Source of the DNA: Plasmopara viticola
Taxonomy: Eukaryota; Oomycota; Peronosporomycetes; Peronosporales; Peronosporaceae
Direction: 5' to 3'
DNA: 64,000 nt
Assembly: GCA_001695595.3 (NCBI GenBank)
Contig: MBPM02000136.1
Span: 1 to 64,000, forward strand
A program made the translations under genes and the position numbers. The notes under the pieces are model-generated. The model was not told the DNA's origin. It made no database searches and worked only from the letters and a program-made list of their open reading frames with translations. Positions 28,205-41,641 of this stretch are shown in pieces (within the stretch, counting starts at the first letter, position 1; each line of letters starts with the position of its first letter).

Positions 28205-29400
28205 CAGACGCAAATAAGAAACAACTAAACATATAATCGCTCATACGAAGTGCTGGGGTGATGATAGGCCATAGAAATGTCCATTCAATCATTCCTGACG
28301 TGTACAGACGCAATAGAGATATAACTTAGCGCATATTCGCTCTTGTAAAGTGCTTAGATGATGTATGGTCATGGATGCGTCCGATCTATCATTCTAAACG
28401 TACGCAGGTTCGATAGAGCCGCACCAAAGATTTAATTCGCTTTTTTGAAGTGCTGATATCATGTACGGCCATTGATACGATCTTTCTATCATTCTAGACG
28501 TGTGCAGACGCGATTAAGAAACAACTAAACGTATAATCGCTCATGTGAAGTGCTGAGGTGATGATCGGCCATAGTTACGTCCCTCCTATTATTCTAGACA
28601 TGTACAGACGCAATAGAGACATAACTTAGCGCATATTCGCTCTGGTGAAGCGCTAAGATGATGTATGGTCATGAATACGTCCCATCTATCATTCTAGACG
28701 TACGCAGATGCGATAGAGACGCAACTAAGCGCTTATTTGCTCTTTAAAGTGCTGAGATTATCATATACGGCCATAGTTACGTCCTTTCTATCATTCTAGA
28801 CGTGTGCAGACGCAAATAAGAAACAACTAAACGTATAATCGCTCATACGAAGTGCTGGGGTGATGATAGGCCATAGAAATGTCCATTCGATCATTCCTGA
28901 CGTGTACAGACGCAATAGAGATATAACTAAGCGCATATTCGCTCTTGTAAACTGCTTAGATGATGTATGGTCATGGATGCGTCCGATCTATCATTCTAGA
29001 CGTACGCAGGTTCGATAGAGCCGCACCAAAGCTTTAATTCGCTTTTTTGAAGTGCTGATATCATGTACGGCCATTGATACGATCTTTCTATCATTCTAGA
29101 CGTGTGCAGACGCGATTAAGAAACAACTAAACGTATAATTGCTCATGTGATGTGCTGAGGTGATGATCGGCCATAGTTACGTCCCTCCTATTATTCTAGA
29201 CATGTACAGACGCAATAGAGACATAACTTAGCGCATATTCGCTCTGGTGAAGCGCTAAGATGATGTATGGTCATGAATACGTCCCATCTATCATTCTAGA
29301 CGTACGCAGATGCGATAGAGACGCAACTAAGCGCTTATTCGCTCTTTAAAGTGCTGAGATCATATACGGCCATAGATACGTCCTTTCTATCATTCTAGAC
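28205..29400 (-). repeat. 600-bp duplication inside copy 1
   Basis: Two consecutive 600-bp stretches share GTGCTGGGGTGATGATAGG (28849 is the second occurrence), GGATGCGTCCGATC, GCAGGTTCGATAGAGC and TTAATTCGCTTTTTTGAAG. The same pair exists in copy 2 (about 35577-36176 and 36177-36770), so this event predates the 7.3-kb duplication. Confidence 0.82.
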
Positions 29401-31760
29401 GTATGCAGACGAAATAAAGAAACAACATAACGTATAATCGCTCACGTGAAGTGCTGAGGTGATGATAGGCCATAGTTCCGTCCAGACGCAATAGAGACAA
29501 AACTTAGCGCATATTCGCTCTGGCGAAGCCCTGAGATAATTTATGGTCATGAATACGTCCCATCTATCACTCTAGACGTACGCAGATGCGATAGAGCCGC
29601 AACTAAGCGTTTATTCGCTCTTTAAAGTGCTGAGATAATGTACGGCCATAGATACGTCCTTTCTATCATTCTCGACGTGTGCAGACACAATTAAGAACCA
29701 ACTAAACGTATAATCGCTCATGTGAAGATCTGAGGTAATGATCGGCCATACATACGTCCTTTCTGTCATTCTAGACGTGTACAGACGCAATAGAGCCATA
29801 ACTTAGCGCTTATTCGCTCTTGTAAAGTACTTAGATGTTGTATGGTCATGGATACGTCTTATCTATCATTCTAGACGTACGCAGATACGAGAGAGCCGCA
29901 ACTAAGCGTTTATTCGCTCTCTATAAGTGCTGAGAAAATGTTCGGCCATAGATACGTCGTTTCTATCATTCTAGACATGTGCAGACGCAATTAAGAAACA
30001 ACTAAACGTATAATCGCTCATGTGAAGTGCTGAGGTGATGATCGGCCATTGTTACGTCATTTCTATTATTTTAGACATGTACAGCCGAATTAGAGACATA
30101 ACTTAGCGCATATTCGCTCTGGTGAAGCGCTAAGATGATGTATGGTCATGGATACGTCTCATCTATCATTCTAGACGTACGCAGATGCGATAGAGCCGCA
30201 ACTAAGCGCTTATTCGCTCTTAAAAGTGCTGAGATCATACACGTCCATAGATACGTCCTTTCGTTCATTCTAGATGTGTAAAGACGCAAATAAGAAACAA
30301 CTTAACGTATAAACTCTCGTGTGAAGTGCTGAGGTGATGATCGGCCATAGAATTATCCTTTCTATCATTCCTGACGTGTACAGACGCAGTAGAGACATTA
30401 CTTAACTCATATTCGCTATGGCGAATCTCTGAGATGATGTATGGTCATCGATACGACCTATCTATCATTCTAGACGTACGCAGATGCGATAGAGCCGCAA
30501 CTAAGCGCTTATTCGCTCTCTAAAAGTGCTGAGAAAATGTACGGCCATAGATACGTCCTTTCTATCATTCTAGACGTGTGCAGACGCAATAAAGAAAAAA
30601 ACAAAGCGTATAATCGCTCATGTGAAGTGCTAAGGTGATGATTGGCCATTGTTACGTCCCTTCTATTATTTATAGACGTGTACAGACGCAATAGAGACAT
30701 AACTTAGCTCATATTCGCTCTGGTGAATCGCTAAAATGATGTATGGTCATGGATAAGTCCCAGCTATCATTCTAGACGTACGCAGATGCGATAGAGCCGC
30801 AACTAAGCGTTTATTCGCTCTTTAAAAGTGCCGAGAAAATGTACGGTCATAGATACGTCTTTTCTATCATTCTAGACGTGTGCAGACGCAGTTAAAAAAC
30901 AACTGAGCGTATAATTGCTCATGTGAAGATCTGAGGATATTATCCTTACGTCCTTTCTGTCATTCTAGACATGTACATACGCAATAGAGACAAAACTTAG
31001 CGCATATTCGCTCTGGTGAAGCGCTAAGATGATGTATGGTCATGAATACGTCTATCTATCATTATAGACGTACGCAGATGCGATAGAGCCGCAACCAAGC
31101 GCCTATTCGATCTTTAAAAGTGCTGAGATCATGTACGGCCATAGATACGTCCTTCCTATCCTTCTAGACGTGTGCAGACGCAATTAAGAAACAACTAAAC
31201 GTATAATCGCTCATGTGAAGTGCTGAGGTGATGATCGGCCATAGAAACGTCCTTTTTATCATTCCTGACGTGTACAAACGCAATAGAGATATAACTTAAC
31301 TCATATTCGCTATGGAGAAGCATTGAGATGATGTTTGGTCATGGATACGTCCTATCTATCATTCTAGACGTACGCAGATGCGAAAGAGCCGCAACTAAGC
31401 GCTTATTCGCTCTTTAAAGTGCTGAGAAATGTACGGCCAATGAAACGTCCTTTCTATCATTCTAGACGTGTGCAGACGCAATAAAGAAAAAAACTAAGCG
31501 TATAATCGCTCATGTGAAGTGCTGAGGTGATGATCGGCCATAGTTACGTCCCTTCTATTATTCTAGACATGTACAGACGCAATAGAGACATAACTTAGCG
31601 CATATTCGCTCTGGCGAAGCCCCGAGATGATGTATGGTCATGAATACGTTCCATCTATCACTCTAGACGTACACAGATGCGATAGAGCCGCAACTAAGAG
31701 TTTATTCGCTCTTTAAAAGTGCTGAGATCATGTACGGCCATAGATACGTCATTTCTATCC

Positions 31761-31860
31761 TTCTAGACGTGTGCAGACGCAAGTAAGAAAGAACTAAACG
31801 TATAATCGCTCATGTGAAGATTTGAGGTGATGATCGGCCATAGAAACGTCCTTTCTATCA
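31761..31860 (-). repeat. Extra B monomer present only in copy 1
   Basis: The offset between the two 7.3-kb copies is 7360 bp before this monomer (31741 and 39101) and 7260 bp after it (31921 and 39181), exactly one monomer. On the coding strand of the repeat it gives two B monomers in a row, and the doubled unit ends like an A monomer (GGACGTTTCTATG). Copy 2 has a single B here. Confidence 0.9.
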
Positions 31861-34379
31861 TTCTAGACAAGTGCAGACGCAATTAAGAAACAACTAAACA
31901 TATAATCGCTCATGTGAAGTGCTAAGGTAATGATCGGCCATAGAAACGTTTTTTCATTGATTCTAGACGTATACAGACGCATTACAGACATAACTTAGCG
32001 CACATTCGCTCTTGTAAAGTGCTTAGATGATGTATGGTCATGGATACGTCCTATCTATCATTTTAGACGTACGCAATTGCGATAGAGCTGCAATAAAGCA
32101 TTTATAAGCTCTTTAAAAGTGCTGAGATCATGTACGGCCATAGATACGTCCTTTCTATCATTCTAGACGTGTACCGACGCAAATAGGGAACAATTAAACG
32201 TATAATGGCTCATGTGAAGTGCTGAGGTGATGATCGGCCATAGTTACGTCCCTTCTATTATTCTAGACATGTACAGACGCAATAGAGACAAAACTTAGCG
32301 CATATTCGCTCTGGTGAAGCGCTCAGATGATGTATGGTCATGAATACGTCCCATCTACTACTCTAGACGTACGCAGATGCGATAGAGCCGCAACTAAGAG
32401 TTTTTTCGCTCTTTAAAAGTGCTGAGATCATGTACGGCCATAGTTACGTCCTTTCTATCCTTCTAGACGTGTGCAGACGCAATTAAGAAACAACTTAATG
32501 TATAATCGCTCACGTGAAGTGCTGAGGTGATGATCGGCCATAGAAACGTCCTTTTTATCATTCCTAACGTGTACAAACGCAATCGAGACATAACTAAGCG
32601 CATATTTGCTATGGCGAAGCACTGAGATGATGTATGGTCATGGATACGTCCCATCTATCATTCTAGACGTACGCAGATGCGACAGAGCCGCAACTAAGCT
32701 ATTGTTCGCTCTTTAAAGTGCTGAGATCATATACGGCCATAGATACGTCCTTTCTATTATTCTAGTCGTGTGCAGATGCAATTAAGAAACAACTAAACGT
32801 ATTATCGCTCATGTGAAGTGCTGAGGTGATGATCGGCCATAATAACGTCCTTTCTATCATTCGAAAAGTATACAGACGCAATAGATACATAACTTAGCGC
32901 ATATTCGCTTTGGTGAAGCGCTGAGATGATGTATGGTCATAGATACGTCCTATCTATCATTCTAGACGTACGCAGATGCGATAGAGCCGCAACTAAGCGC
33001 TTATTCGCTCTTTAAAAGTGCTGAGAAAATGTACGACCATAGATACGTCCTCTCTATCATTCTGAACGTGTGCAGACGCAATTAAGAAACAACTAAGAGT
33101 ATAATCGCTCATGTGAAGTGCTGAGGTGATGATCGGCCATTGTTACGTCCCTTCTATTATTCTAGACATGTACGGACGCAATTGAGACATAACTTAGCGC
33201 ATATTCGCTCTGGTGAAGCGCTAAGATGATGTATGATCATGAATACGTCCCATCTATCACTCTAGACGTACGCAGATGCGATAGAGCCGCAACTAAGCGT
33301 TTATTCGATCTTTAAAAGTGCTGAGATCATGTACGGCCATAGATACGTCATTTCTATCCTTCTTAACGTGTGCAGACGCAATAAAGAAACAACTTAACGT
33401 ATAATCGCTCATGTGAAGATCTGAGGTGATGATCGGCCATAGGAACGTCCTTTCTATCATTCTAGACGTGTACAGACGCAATAGAGCCATAACTTAGCGC
33501 TTTTCGCTCTTGTAAAGTCTTAGATGATGTATGGTGATGGATACGTCCTAACTATCATTCTAGACGTACGCAGATGCAAGAGAGCCGCAAATAAGCGTTT
33601 ATTCGCTCTCTAAAAGTGCTGAGAAAATGTACGGCCATAGAAACGTCCTTTCTATCATTCTTGACGTGTACCGACGCAAAAAGGGAACAATTAAACGTAT
33701 AATGGCTCATATGAAGTGCTGAGGTGATGATCGGCCATAGTTACGTCCCTTCTATTATTCTAGACATGTACAGACGCAATAGAGACAAAACTTAGCGCAT
33801 ATTCGCTCTGGTGAAGTGCTGAGATGATTTATGGTCATGAATACGTCCTATCTATATTTTTAGACGAACGCAGATGCGATAGAGCCGCAACTAAGCGTTC
33901 ATTCGCTCTTTAAAAGTGCTGAGATCATATACGGCCATAGATACGTCCCTTCTTTTATTCTAGAGATGTGCAAACGCAATTAAGAAACAACTAAACGTAT
34001 AATCGCTCATGTGAAGTGCTGAGGTGCTGATCGGCCATAGTTACGTTTTTTCCAAAATTCTAGACATGTACAGACGCAATAGAGCCATAGCTTAGCGCAC
34101 ATTCGCTCTTGTAAAGTGCTTAGATGATGAATGGTCATGGATACGTCCTATCTTTCATTTTAGACGTACGCAGATGCGATAAAGCCGCAACAAAGCGCTT
34201 ATTCGCTCTTCAAAGTGCTGATATCATATACGGCCAAAGATTCGTCCTTTCTATCATTCTCGACGTGCGCAGACGCAATTAAGAGACAACTAAACGTATT
34301 ATCGCTCATGTGAAGTGCTGAGGTGATGATCGGCCATAGTTACGTCTATTCTATAATTCTAGACGTGTACAGACGCAAT

Positions 34380-37300
34380 AGAGACATAACTTAGCGCACA
34401 TTCGCTCTTGTAAAGCGTTTAGATTATGTATGGTCACGGATACGACCTATCTGCCATTCTAGACTTACGCAGATGCGATATAGCCGCAACAAAGCTATTG
34501 TTCGCTACTTTGAAGTGCTGAAATCATGTACAGCCATAGATACGCCCTTTCTTTCATTCTAGACATGTGCAGACGCAATTTAGAAATGACCAAACGCACT
34601 TCGCATCGCTCATGGGAAGTGCTGAGGTTATGATCGGACACAGAAACGTCCTTTTTATCATTCTCGGCGCTTAAAGACGCAATAGACCATGACTTGGCGC
34701 ACATTCGCTTTGGTAAAGCGCTAAGATGATGTATGGTCATGGATTCGTCCTATCTATCATTCTTATCGCACGCAGAAGCGAAAGAGACGCAACTCAGCGT
34801 TTATTCGCTCTTTAAAAGTGCTGAGATAATGTACGGCCATAAATACTTAATTTCTATCATTCTAGACGTGTGCAGACGGAATTAAGAAACAACTAAGCGT
34901 ATAATCGCTCATGTGAAGTGTTGAGGTGATGATCGGCCATAGAAACGTTGTTTCTATCATTCATAACGAGTACAAACGCAATAGCGACATAACTTAACTC
35001 ATATTCGCTCTGGCGAAGCACCGAGATGATGTATTGTCATGGATACGTCCTATCTATCATTCTAGACGTACGCAGATGCGATAGAGCCGCAACTAAGCGT
35101 TTATTCGCTCTTTAAAAGTGCTGAGATCATGTACGGCCAACCATACGTCCTTTCTATCATTCTAGACGTGTGCAGACGCAATCAAGAGACACCTAAACGT
35201 ATAACCGCTCATATTAAGTGCTGAGGTGATGATCGGCCATAGAAACGTTCTTTCTATCATTCTAGACATGTACAAACGAAATTGAGACATAAAGTAGCGC
35301 ACATTCGCTCTTGTTAAGCGCTTAGATGATGTATGGTCATGGATACGTCCTTTGTATCATTCTAGACGTACGCAGATGCGATAGAGTCGCAACCAAGCGC
35401 TTATTCGCTCTTTAAAAGTGCCGAATTCATATACGGCCATAGATACGTCGTTTCTGTCATTCTAGACGTAGGCAAACGCAATTAAGAAACAACTAAACGT
35501 ATGACCGCTCATACGAAGTGCTGAGGTGATGTTAGGCCATAGAAATGTCCTTTCTATCATTCGAGACGTGTCCAGACGCAAATAAGAAACAACTAAACAT
35601 ATAATCGCTCATACGAAGTGCTGGGGTGATGATAGGCCATAGAAATGTCCATTCGATCATTCCTGACGTGTACAGACGCAATAGAGATATAACTTAGCGC
35701 ATATTCGCTCTTGTAAAGTGCTTAGATGATGTATGGTCATGGATGCGTCCGATCTATCATTCTAGACGTACGCAGGTTCGATAGAGCCGCACCAAAGCTT
35801 TAATTCGCTTTTTTGAAGTGCTGATATCATGTACGGCCATTGATACGATCTTTCTATCATTCTAGACGTGTGCAGACGCGATTAAGAAACAACTAAACGT
35901 ATAATCGCTCATGTGAAGTGCTGAGGTGATGATCGGCCATAGTTACGTCCCTCCTATTATTCTAGACATGTACAGACGCAATAGAGACATAACTTAGCGC
36001 ATATTCGCTCTGGTGAAGCGCTAAGATGATGTATGGTCATGAATACGTCCCATCTATCATTCTAGACGTACGCAGATGCGATAGAGACGCAACTAAGCGC
36101 TTATTTGCTCTTTAAAGTGCTGAGATCATATACGGCCATAGTTACGTCCTTTCTATCATTCTAGACGTGTGCAGACGCAAATAAGAAACAACTAAACGTA
36201 TAATCGCTCATACGAAGTGCTGGGTGATGATAGGCCATAGAAATGTCCATTCGATCATTCCTGACGTGTACAGACGCAATAGAGATATAACTAAGCGCAT
36301 ATTCGCTCTTGTAAACTGCTTAGATGATGTATGGTCATGGATGCGTCCGATCTATCATTCTAGACGTACGCAGGTTCGATAGAGCCGCACCAAAGCTTTA
36401 ATTCGCTTTTTTGAAGTGCTGATATCATGTACGGCCATTGATACGATCTTTCTATCATTCTAGACGTGTGCAGACGCGATTAAGAAACAACTAAACGTAT
36501 AATTGCTCATGTGAAGTGCTGAGGTGATGATCGGCCATAGTTACGTCCTCCTATTATTCTAGACATGTACAGACGCAATAGAGACTTACTTAGCGCATAT
36601 TCGCTCTGGTGAAGCGCTAAGATGATGTATGGTCATGAATACGTCCCATCTATCATTCTAGACGTACGCAGATGCGATAGAGCCGCAACTAAGCGCTTAT
36701 TCGCTCTTTAAAGTGCTGAGATCATATACGGCCATAGATACGTCCTTTCTATCATTCTAGACGTATGCAGACGAAATAAAGAAACAACATAACGTATAAT
36801 CGCTCACGTGAAGTGCTGAGGTGATGATAGGCCATAGTTCCGTCCAGACGCAATAGAGACAAAACTTAGCGCATATTCGCTCTGGCGAAGCCCTGAGATA
36901 ATTTATGGTCATGAATACGTCCCATCTATCACTCTAGACGTACGCAGATGCGATAGAGCCGCAACTAAGCGTTTATTCGCTCTTTAAAGTGCTGAGATAA
37001 TGTACGGCCATAGATACGTCCTTTCTATCATTCTCGACGTGTGCAGACACAATTAAGAACCAACTAAACGTATAATCGCTCATGTGAAGATCTGAGGTAA
37101 TGATCGGCCATACATACGTCCTTTCTGTCATTCTAGACGTGTACAGACGCAATAGAGCCATAACTTAGCGCTTATTCGCTCTTGTAAAGTACTTAGATGT
37201 TTGTATGGTCATGGATACGTCTTATCTATCATTCTAGACGTACGCAGATACGAGAGAGCCGCAACTAAGCGTTTATTCGCTCTCTATAAGTGCTGAGAAA

Positions 37301-40300
37301 ATGTTCGGCCATAGATACGTCGTTTCTATCATTCTAGACATGTGCAGACGCAATTAAGAAACAACTAAACGTATAATCGCTCATGTGAAGTGCTGAGGTG
37401 ATGATCGGCCATTGTTACGTCATTTCTATTATTTTAGACATGTACAGCCGAATTAGAGACATAACTTAGCGCATATTCGCTCTGGTGAAGCGCTAAGATG
37501 ATGTATGGTCATGGATACGTCTCATCTATCATTCTAGACGTACGCAGATGCGATAGAGCCGCAACTAAGCGCTTATTCGCTCTTAAAAGTGCTGAGATCA
37601 TACACGTCCATAGATACGTCCTTTCGTTCATTCTAGATGTGTAAAGACGCAAATAAGAAACAACTTAACGTATAAACTCTCGTGTGAAGTGCTGAGGTGA
37701 TGATCGGCCATAGAATTGTCCTTTCTATCATTCCTGACGTGTACAGACGCAGTAGAGACATTACTTAACTCATATTCGCTATGGCGAATCTCTGAGATGA
37801 TGTATGGTCATCGATACGACCTATCTATCATTCTAGACGTACGCAGATGCGATAGAGCCGCAACTAAGCGCTTATTCGCTCTCTAAAAGTGCTGAGAAAA
37901 TGTACGGCCATAGATACGTCCTTTCTATCATTCTAGACGTGTGCAGACGCAATAAAGAAAAAAACAAAGCGTATAATCGCTCATGTGAAGTGCTAAGGTG
38001 ATGATTGGCCATTGTTACGTCCCTTCTATTATTTATAGACGTGTACAGACGCAATAGAGACATAACTTAGCTCATATTCGCTCTGGTGAATCGCTAAAAT
38101 GATGTATGGTCATGGATAAGTCCCAGCTATCATTCTAGACGTACGCAGATGCGATAGAGCCGCAACTAAGCGTTTATTCGCTCTTTAAAAGTGCCGAGAA
38201 AATGTACGGTCATAGATACGTCTTTTCTATCATTCTAGACGTGTGCAGACGCAGTTAAAAAACAACTGAGCGTATAATTGCTCATGTGAAGATCTGAGGA
38301 TATTATCCTTACGTCCTTTCTGTCATTCTAGACATGTACATACGCAATAGAGACAAAACTTAGCGCATATTCGCTCTGGTGAAGCGCTAAGATGATGTAT
38401 GGTCATGAATACGTCCTATCTATCATTCTAGACGTACGCAGATGCGATAGAGCCGCAACCAAGCGCCTATTCGATCTTTAAAAGTGCTGAGATCATGTAC
38501 GGCCATAGATACGTCCTTCCTATCCTTCTAGACGTGTGCAGACGCAATTAAGAACTAAACGTATAATCGCTCATGTGAAGTGCTGAGGTGATGATCGGCC
38601 ATAGAAACGTCCTTTTTATCATTCCTGACGTGTACAAACGCAATAGAGATATAACTTAACTCATATTCGCTATGGAGAAGCATTGAGATGATGTTTGGTC
38701 ATGGATACGTCCTATCTATCATTCTAGACGTACGCAGATGCGATAGAGCCGCAACTAAGCGCTTATTCGCTCTTTAAAGTGCTGAGAAATGTACGGCCAA
38801 TGAAACGTCCTTTCTATCATTCTAGACGTGTGCAGACGCAATAAAGAAAAAAACTAAGCGTATAATCGCTCATGTGAAGTGCTGAGGTGATGATCGGCCA
38901 TAGTTACGTCCCTTCTATTATTCTAGACATGTACAGACGCAATAGAGACATAACTTAGCGCATATTCGCTCTGGCGAAGCCCCGAGATGATGTATGGTCA
39001 TGAATACGTTCCATCTATCACTCTAGACGTACACAGATGCGATAGAGCCGCAACTAAGAGTTTATTCGCTCTTTAAAAGTGCTGAGATCATGTACGGCCA
39101 TAGATACGTCATTTCTATCATTCTAGACGTGTGCAGACGCAATTAAGAAACAACTAAACATATAATCGCTCATGTGAAGTGCTAAGGAAATGATCGGCCA
39201 TAGAAACGTTTTTTCATTGATTCTAGACGTATACAGACGCATTACAGACATAACTTAGCGCACATTCGCTCTTGTAAAGTGCTTAGATGATGTATGGTCA
39301 TGGATACGTCCTATCTATCATTTTAGACGTACGCAATTGCGATAGAGCTGCAATAAAGCATTTATAAGCTCTTTAAAAGTGCTGAGATCATGTACGGCCA
39401 TAGATACGTCCTTTCTATCATTCTAGACGTGTACCGACGCAAATAGGGAACAATTAAACGTAAAATGGCTCATGTGAAGTGCTGAGGTGATGATCGGCCA
39501 TAGTTACGTCCCTTCTATTATTCTAGACATGTACAGACGCAATAGAGACAAAACTTAGCGCATATTCGCTCTGGTGAAGCGCTCAGATGATGTATGGTCA
39601 TGAATACGTCCCATCTATCACTCTAGACGTACGCAGATGCGATAGAGCCGCAACTAAGAGTTTTTTCGCTCTTTAAAAGTGCTGAGATCATGTACGGCCA
39701 TAGTTACGTCCTTTCTATCCTTCTAGACGTGTGCAGACGCAATTAAGAAACAACTTAATGTATAATCGCTCACGTGAAGTGCTGAGGTGATGATCGGCCA
39801 TAGAAACGTCCTTTTTATCATTCCTAACGTGTACAAACGCAATCGAGACATAACTAAGCGCATATTTGCTATGGCGAAGCACTGAGATGATGTATGGTCA
39901 TGGATACGTCCCATCTATCATTCTAGACGTACGCAGATGCGACAGAGCCGCAACTAAGCTATTGTTCGCTCTTTAAAGTGCTGAGATCATATACGGCCAT
40001 AGATACGTCCTTTCTATTATTCTAGTCGTGTGCAGATGCAATTAAGAAACAACTAAACGTATTATCGCTCATGTGAAGTGCTGAGGTGATGATCGGCCAT
40101 AATAACGTCCTTTCTATCATTCGAAAAGTATACAGACGCAATAGATACATAACTTAGCGCATATTCGCTTTGGTGAAGCGCTGAGATGATGTATGGTCAT
40201 GGATACGTCCTATCTATCATTCTAGACGTACGCAGATGCGATAGAGCCGCAACTAAGCGCTTATTCGCTCTTTAAAAGTGCTGAGAAAATGTACGACCAT

Positions 40301-41641
40301 AGATACGTCCTCTCTATCATTTTGAACGTGTGCAGACGCAATTAAGAAACAACTAAGAGTATAATCGCTCATGTGAAGTGCTGAGGTGATGATCGGCCAT
40401 TGTTACGTCCCTTCTATTATTCTAGACATGTACGGACGCAATTGAGACATAACTTAGCGCATATTCGCTCTGGTGAAGCGCTAAGATGATGTATGATCAT
40501 GAATACGTCCCATCTATCACTCTAGACGTACGCAGATGCGATAGAGCCGCAACTAAGCGTTTATTCGATCTTTAAAAGTGCTGAGATCATGTACGGCCAT
40601 AGATACGTCATTTCTATCCTTCTTAACGTGTGCAGACGCAATAAAGAAACAACTTAACGTATAATCGCTCATGTGAAGATCTGAGGTGATGATCGGCCAT
40701 AGGAACGTCCTTTCTATCATTCTAGACGTGTACAGACGCAATAGAGCCATAACTTAGCGCCTTTTCGCTCTTGTAAAGTGCTTAGATGATGTATGGTGAT
40801 GGATACGTCCTAACTATCATTCTAGACATACGCAGATGCGAGAGAGCCGCAAATAAGCGTTTATTCGCTCTCTAAAAGTGCTGAGAAAATGTACGGCCAT
40901 AGAAACGTCCTTTCTATCATTCTTGACGTGTACCGACGCAAAAAGGGAACAATTAAACGTATAATGGCTCATGTGAAGTGCTGAGGTGATGATCGGCCAT
41001 AGTTACGTCCCTTCTATTATTCTAGACATGTACAGACGCAATAGAGACAAAACTTAGCGCATATTCGCTCTGGTGAAGTGCTGAGATGATTTATGGTCAT
41101 GAATACGTCCTATCTATATTTTTAGACGAACGCAGATGCGATAGAGCCGCAACTAAGCGTTCATTCGCTCTTTAAAAGTGCTGAGATCATATACGGCCAT
41201 AGATACGTCCCTTCTTTTATTCTAGAGATGTGCAAACGCAATTAAGAAACAACTAAACGTATAATCGCTCATGTGAAGTGCTGAGGTGCTGATCGGCCAT
41301 AGTTACGTTTTTTCCAAAATTCTAGACATGTACAGACGCAATAGAGCCATAGCTTAGCGCACATTCGCTCTTGTAAAGTGCTTAGATGATGAATGGTCAT
41401 GGATACGTCCTATCTTTCATTTTAGACGTACGCAGATGCGATAAAGCCGCAACAAAGCGCTTATTCGCTCTTCAAAGTGCTGATATCATATACGGCCAAA
41501 GATTCGTCCTTTCTATCATTCTCGACGTGCGCAGACGCAATTAAGAGACAACTAAACGTATTATCGCTCATGTGAAGTGCTGAGGTGATGATCGGCCATA
41601 GTTACGTCTATTCTATAATTCTAGACGTGTACAGACGCAAT
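34380..41641 (-). repeat. 7.3-kb direct duplication, copy 2
   Basis: 7262 bp, head-to-tail with copy 1. Rare deletions are shared with copy 1, for example the shortened TTCCGTCCAGACGC unit (29468 and 36837) and GAGGATATTATCC (30935 and 38295). Differences include 28852 GGGG against 36223 GGG, 29834 GTTG against 37198 GTTTG, and a 5-bp loss near 38548. By eye the copies differ by well under 2%. Confidence 0.93.

Larger units (their letters stand above)
27012..34379 (-). repeat. 7.3-kb direct duplication, copy 1
   Basis: 7368 bp. The left end is where GAGACATAACTTAGCGCAC leads into TAAAGCGTTTAGATTATG. The same junction recurs at 34380, and copy 2 ends in the matching position at 41641. All exchange evidence falls in a ~36-bp shared stretch. 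The copies differ by scattered substitutions, small indels and one whole monomer (31761-31860, present only here). A 600-bp sub-duplication (28205-28803 and 28804-29400) is inside. Confidence 0.93.

Noticed and set aside
28407..28418. RNA polymerase III B-box-like GGTTCGATAGAG (also at 29012 and in copy 2)
   Set aside because: The 3' part does not match a B box, no A box lies at a suitable distance, and no cloverleaf can be drawn; it is a local variant of the C monomer.
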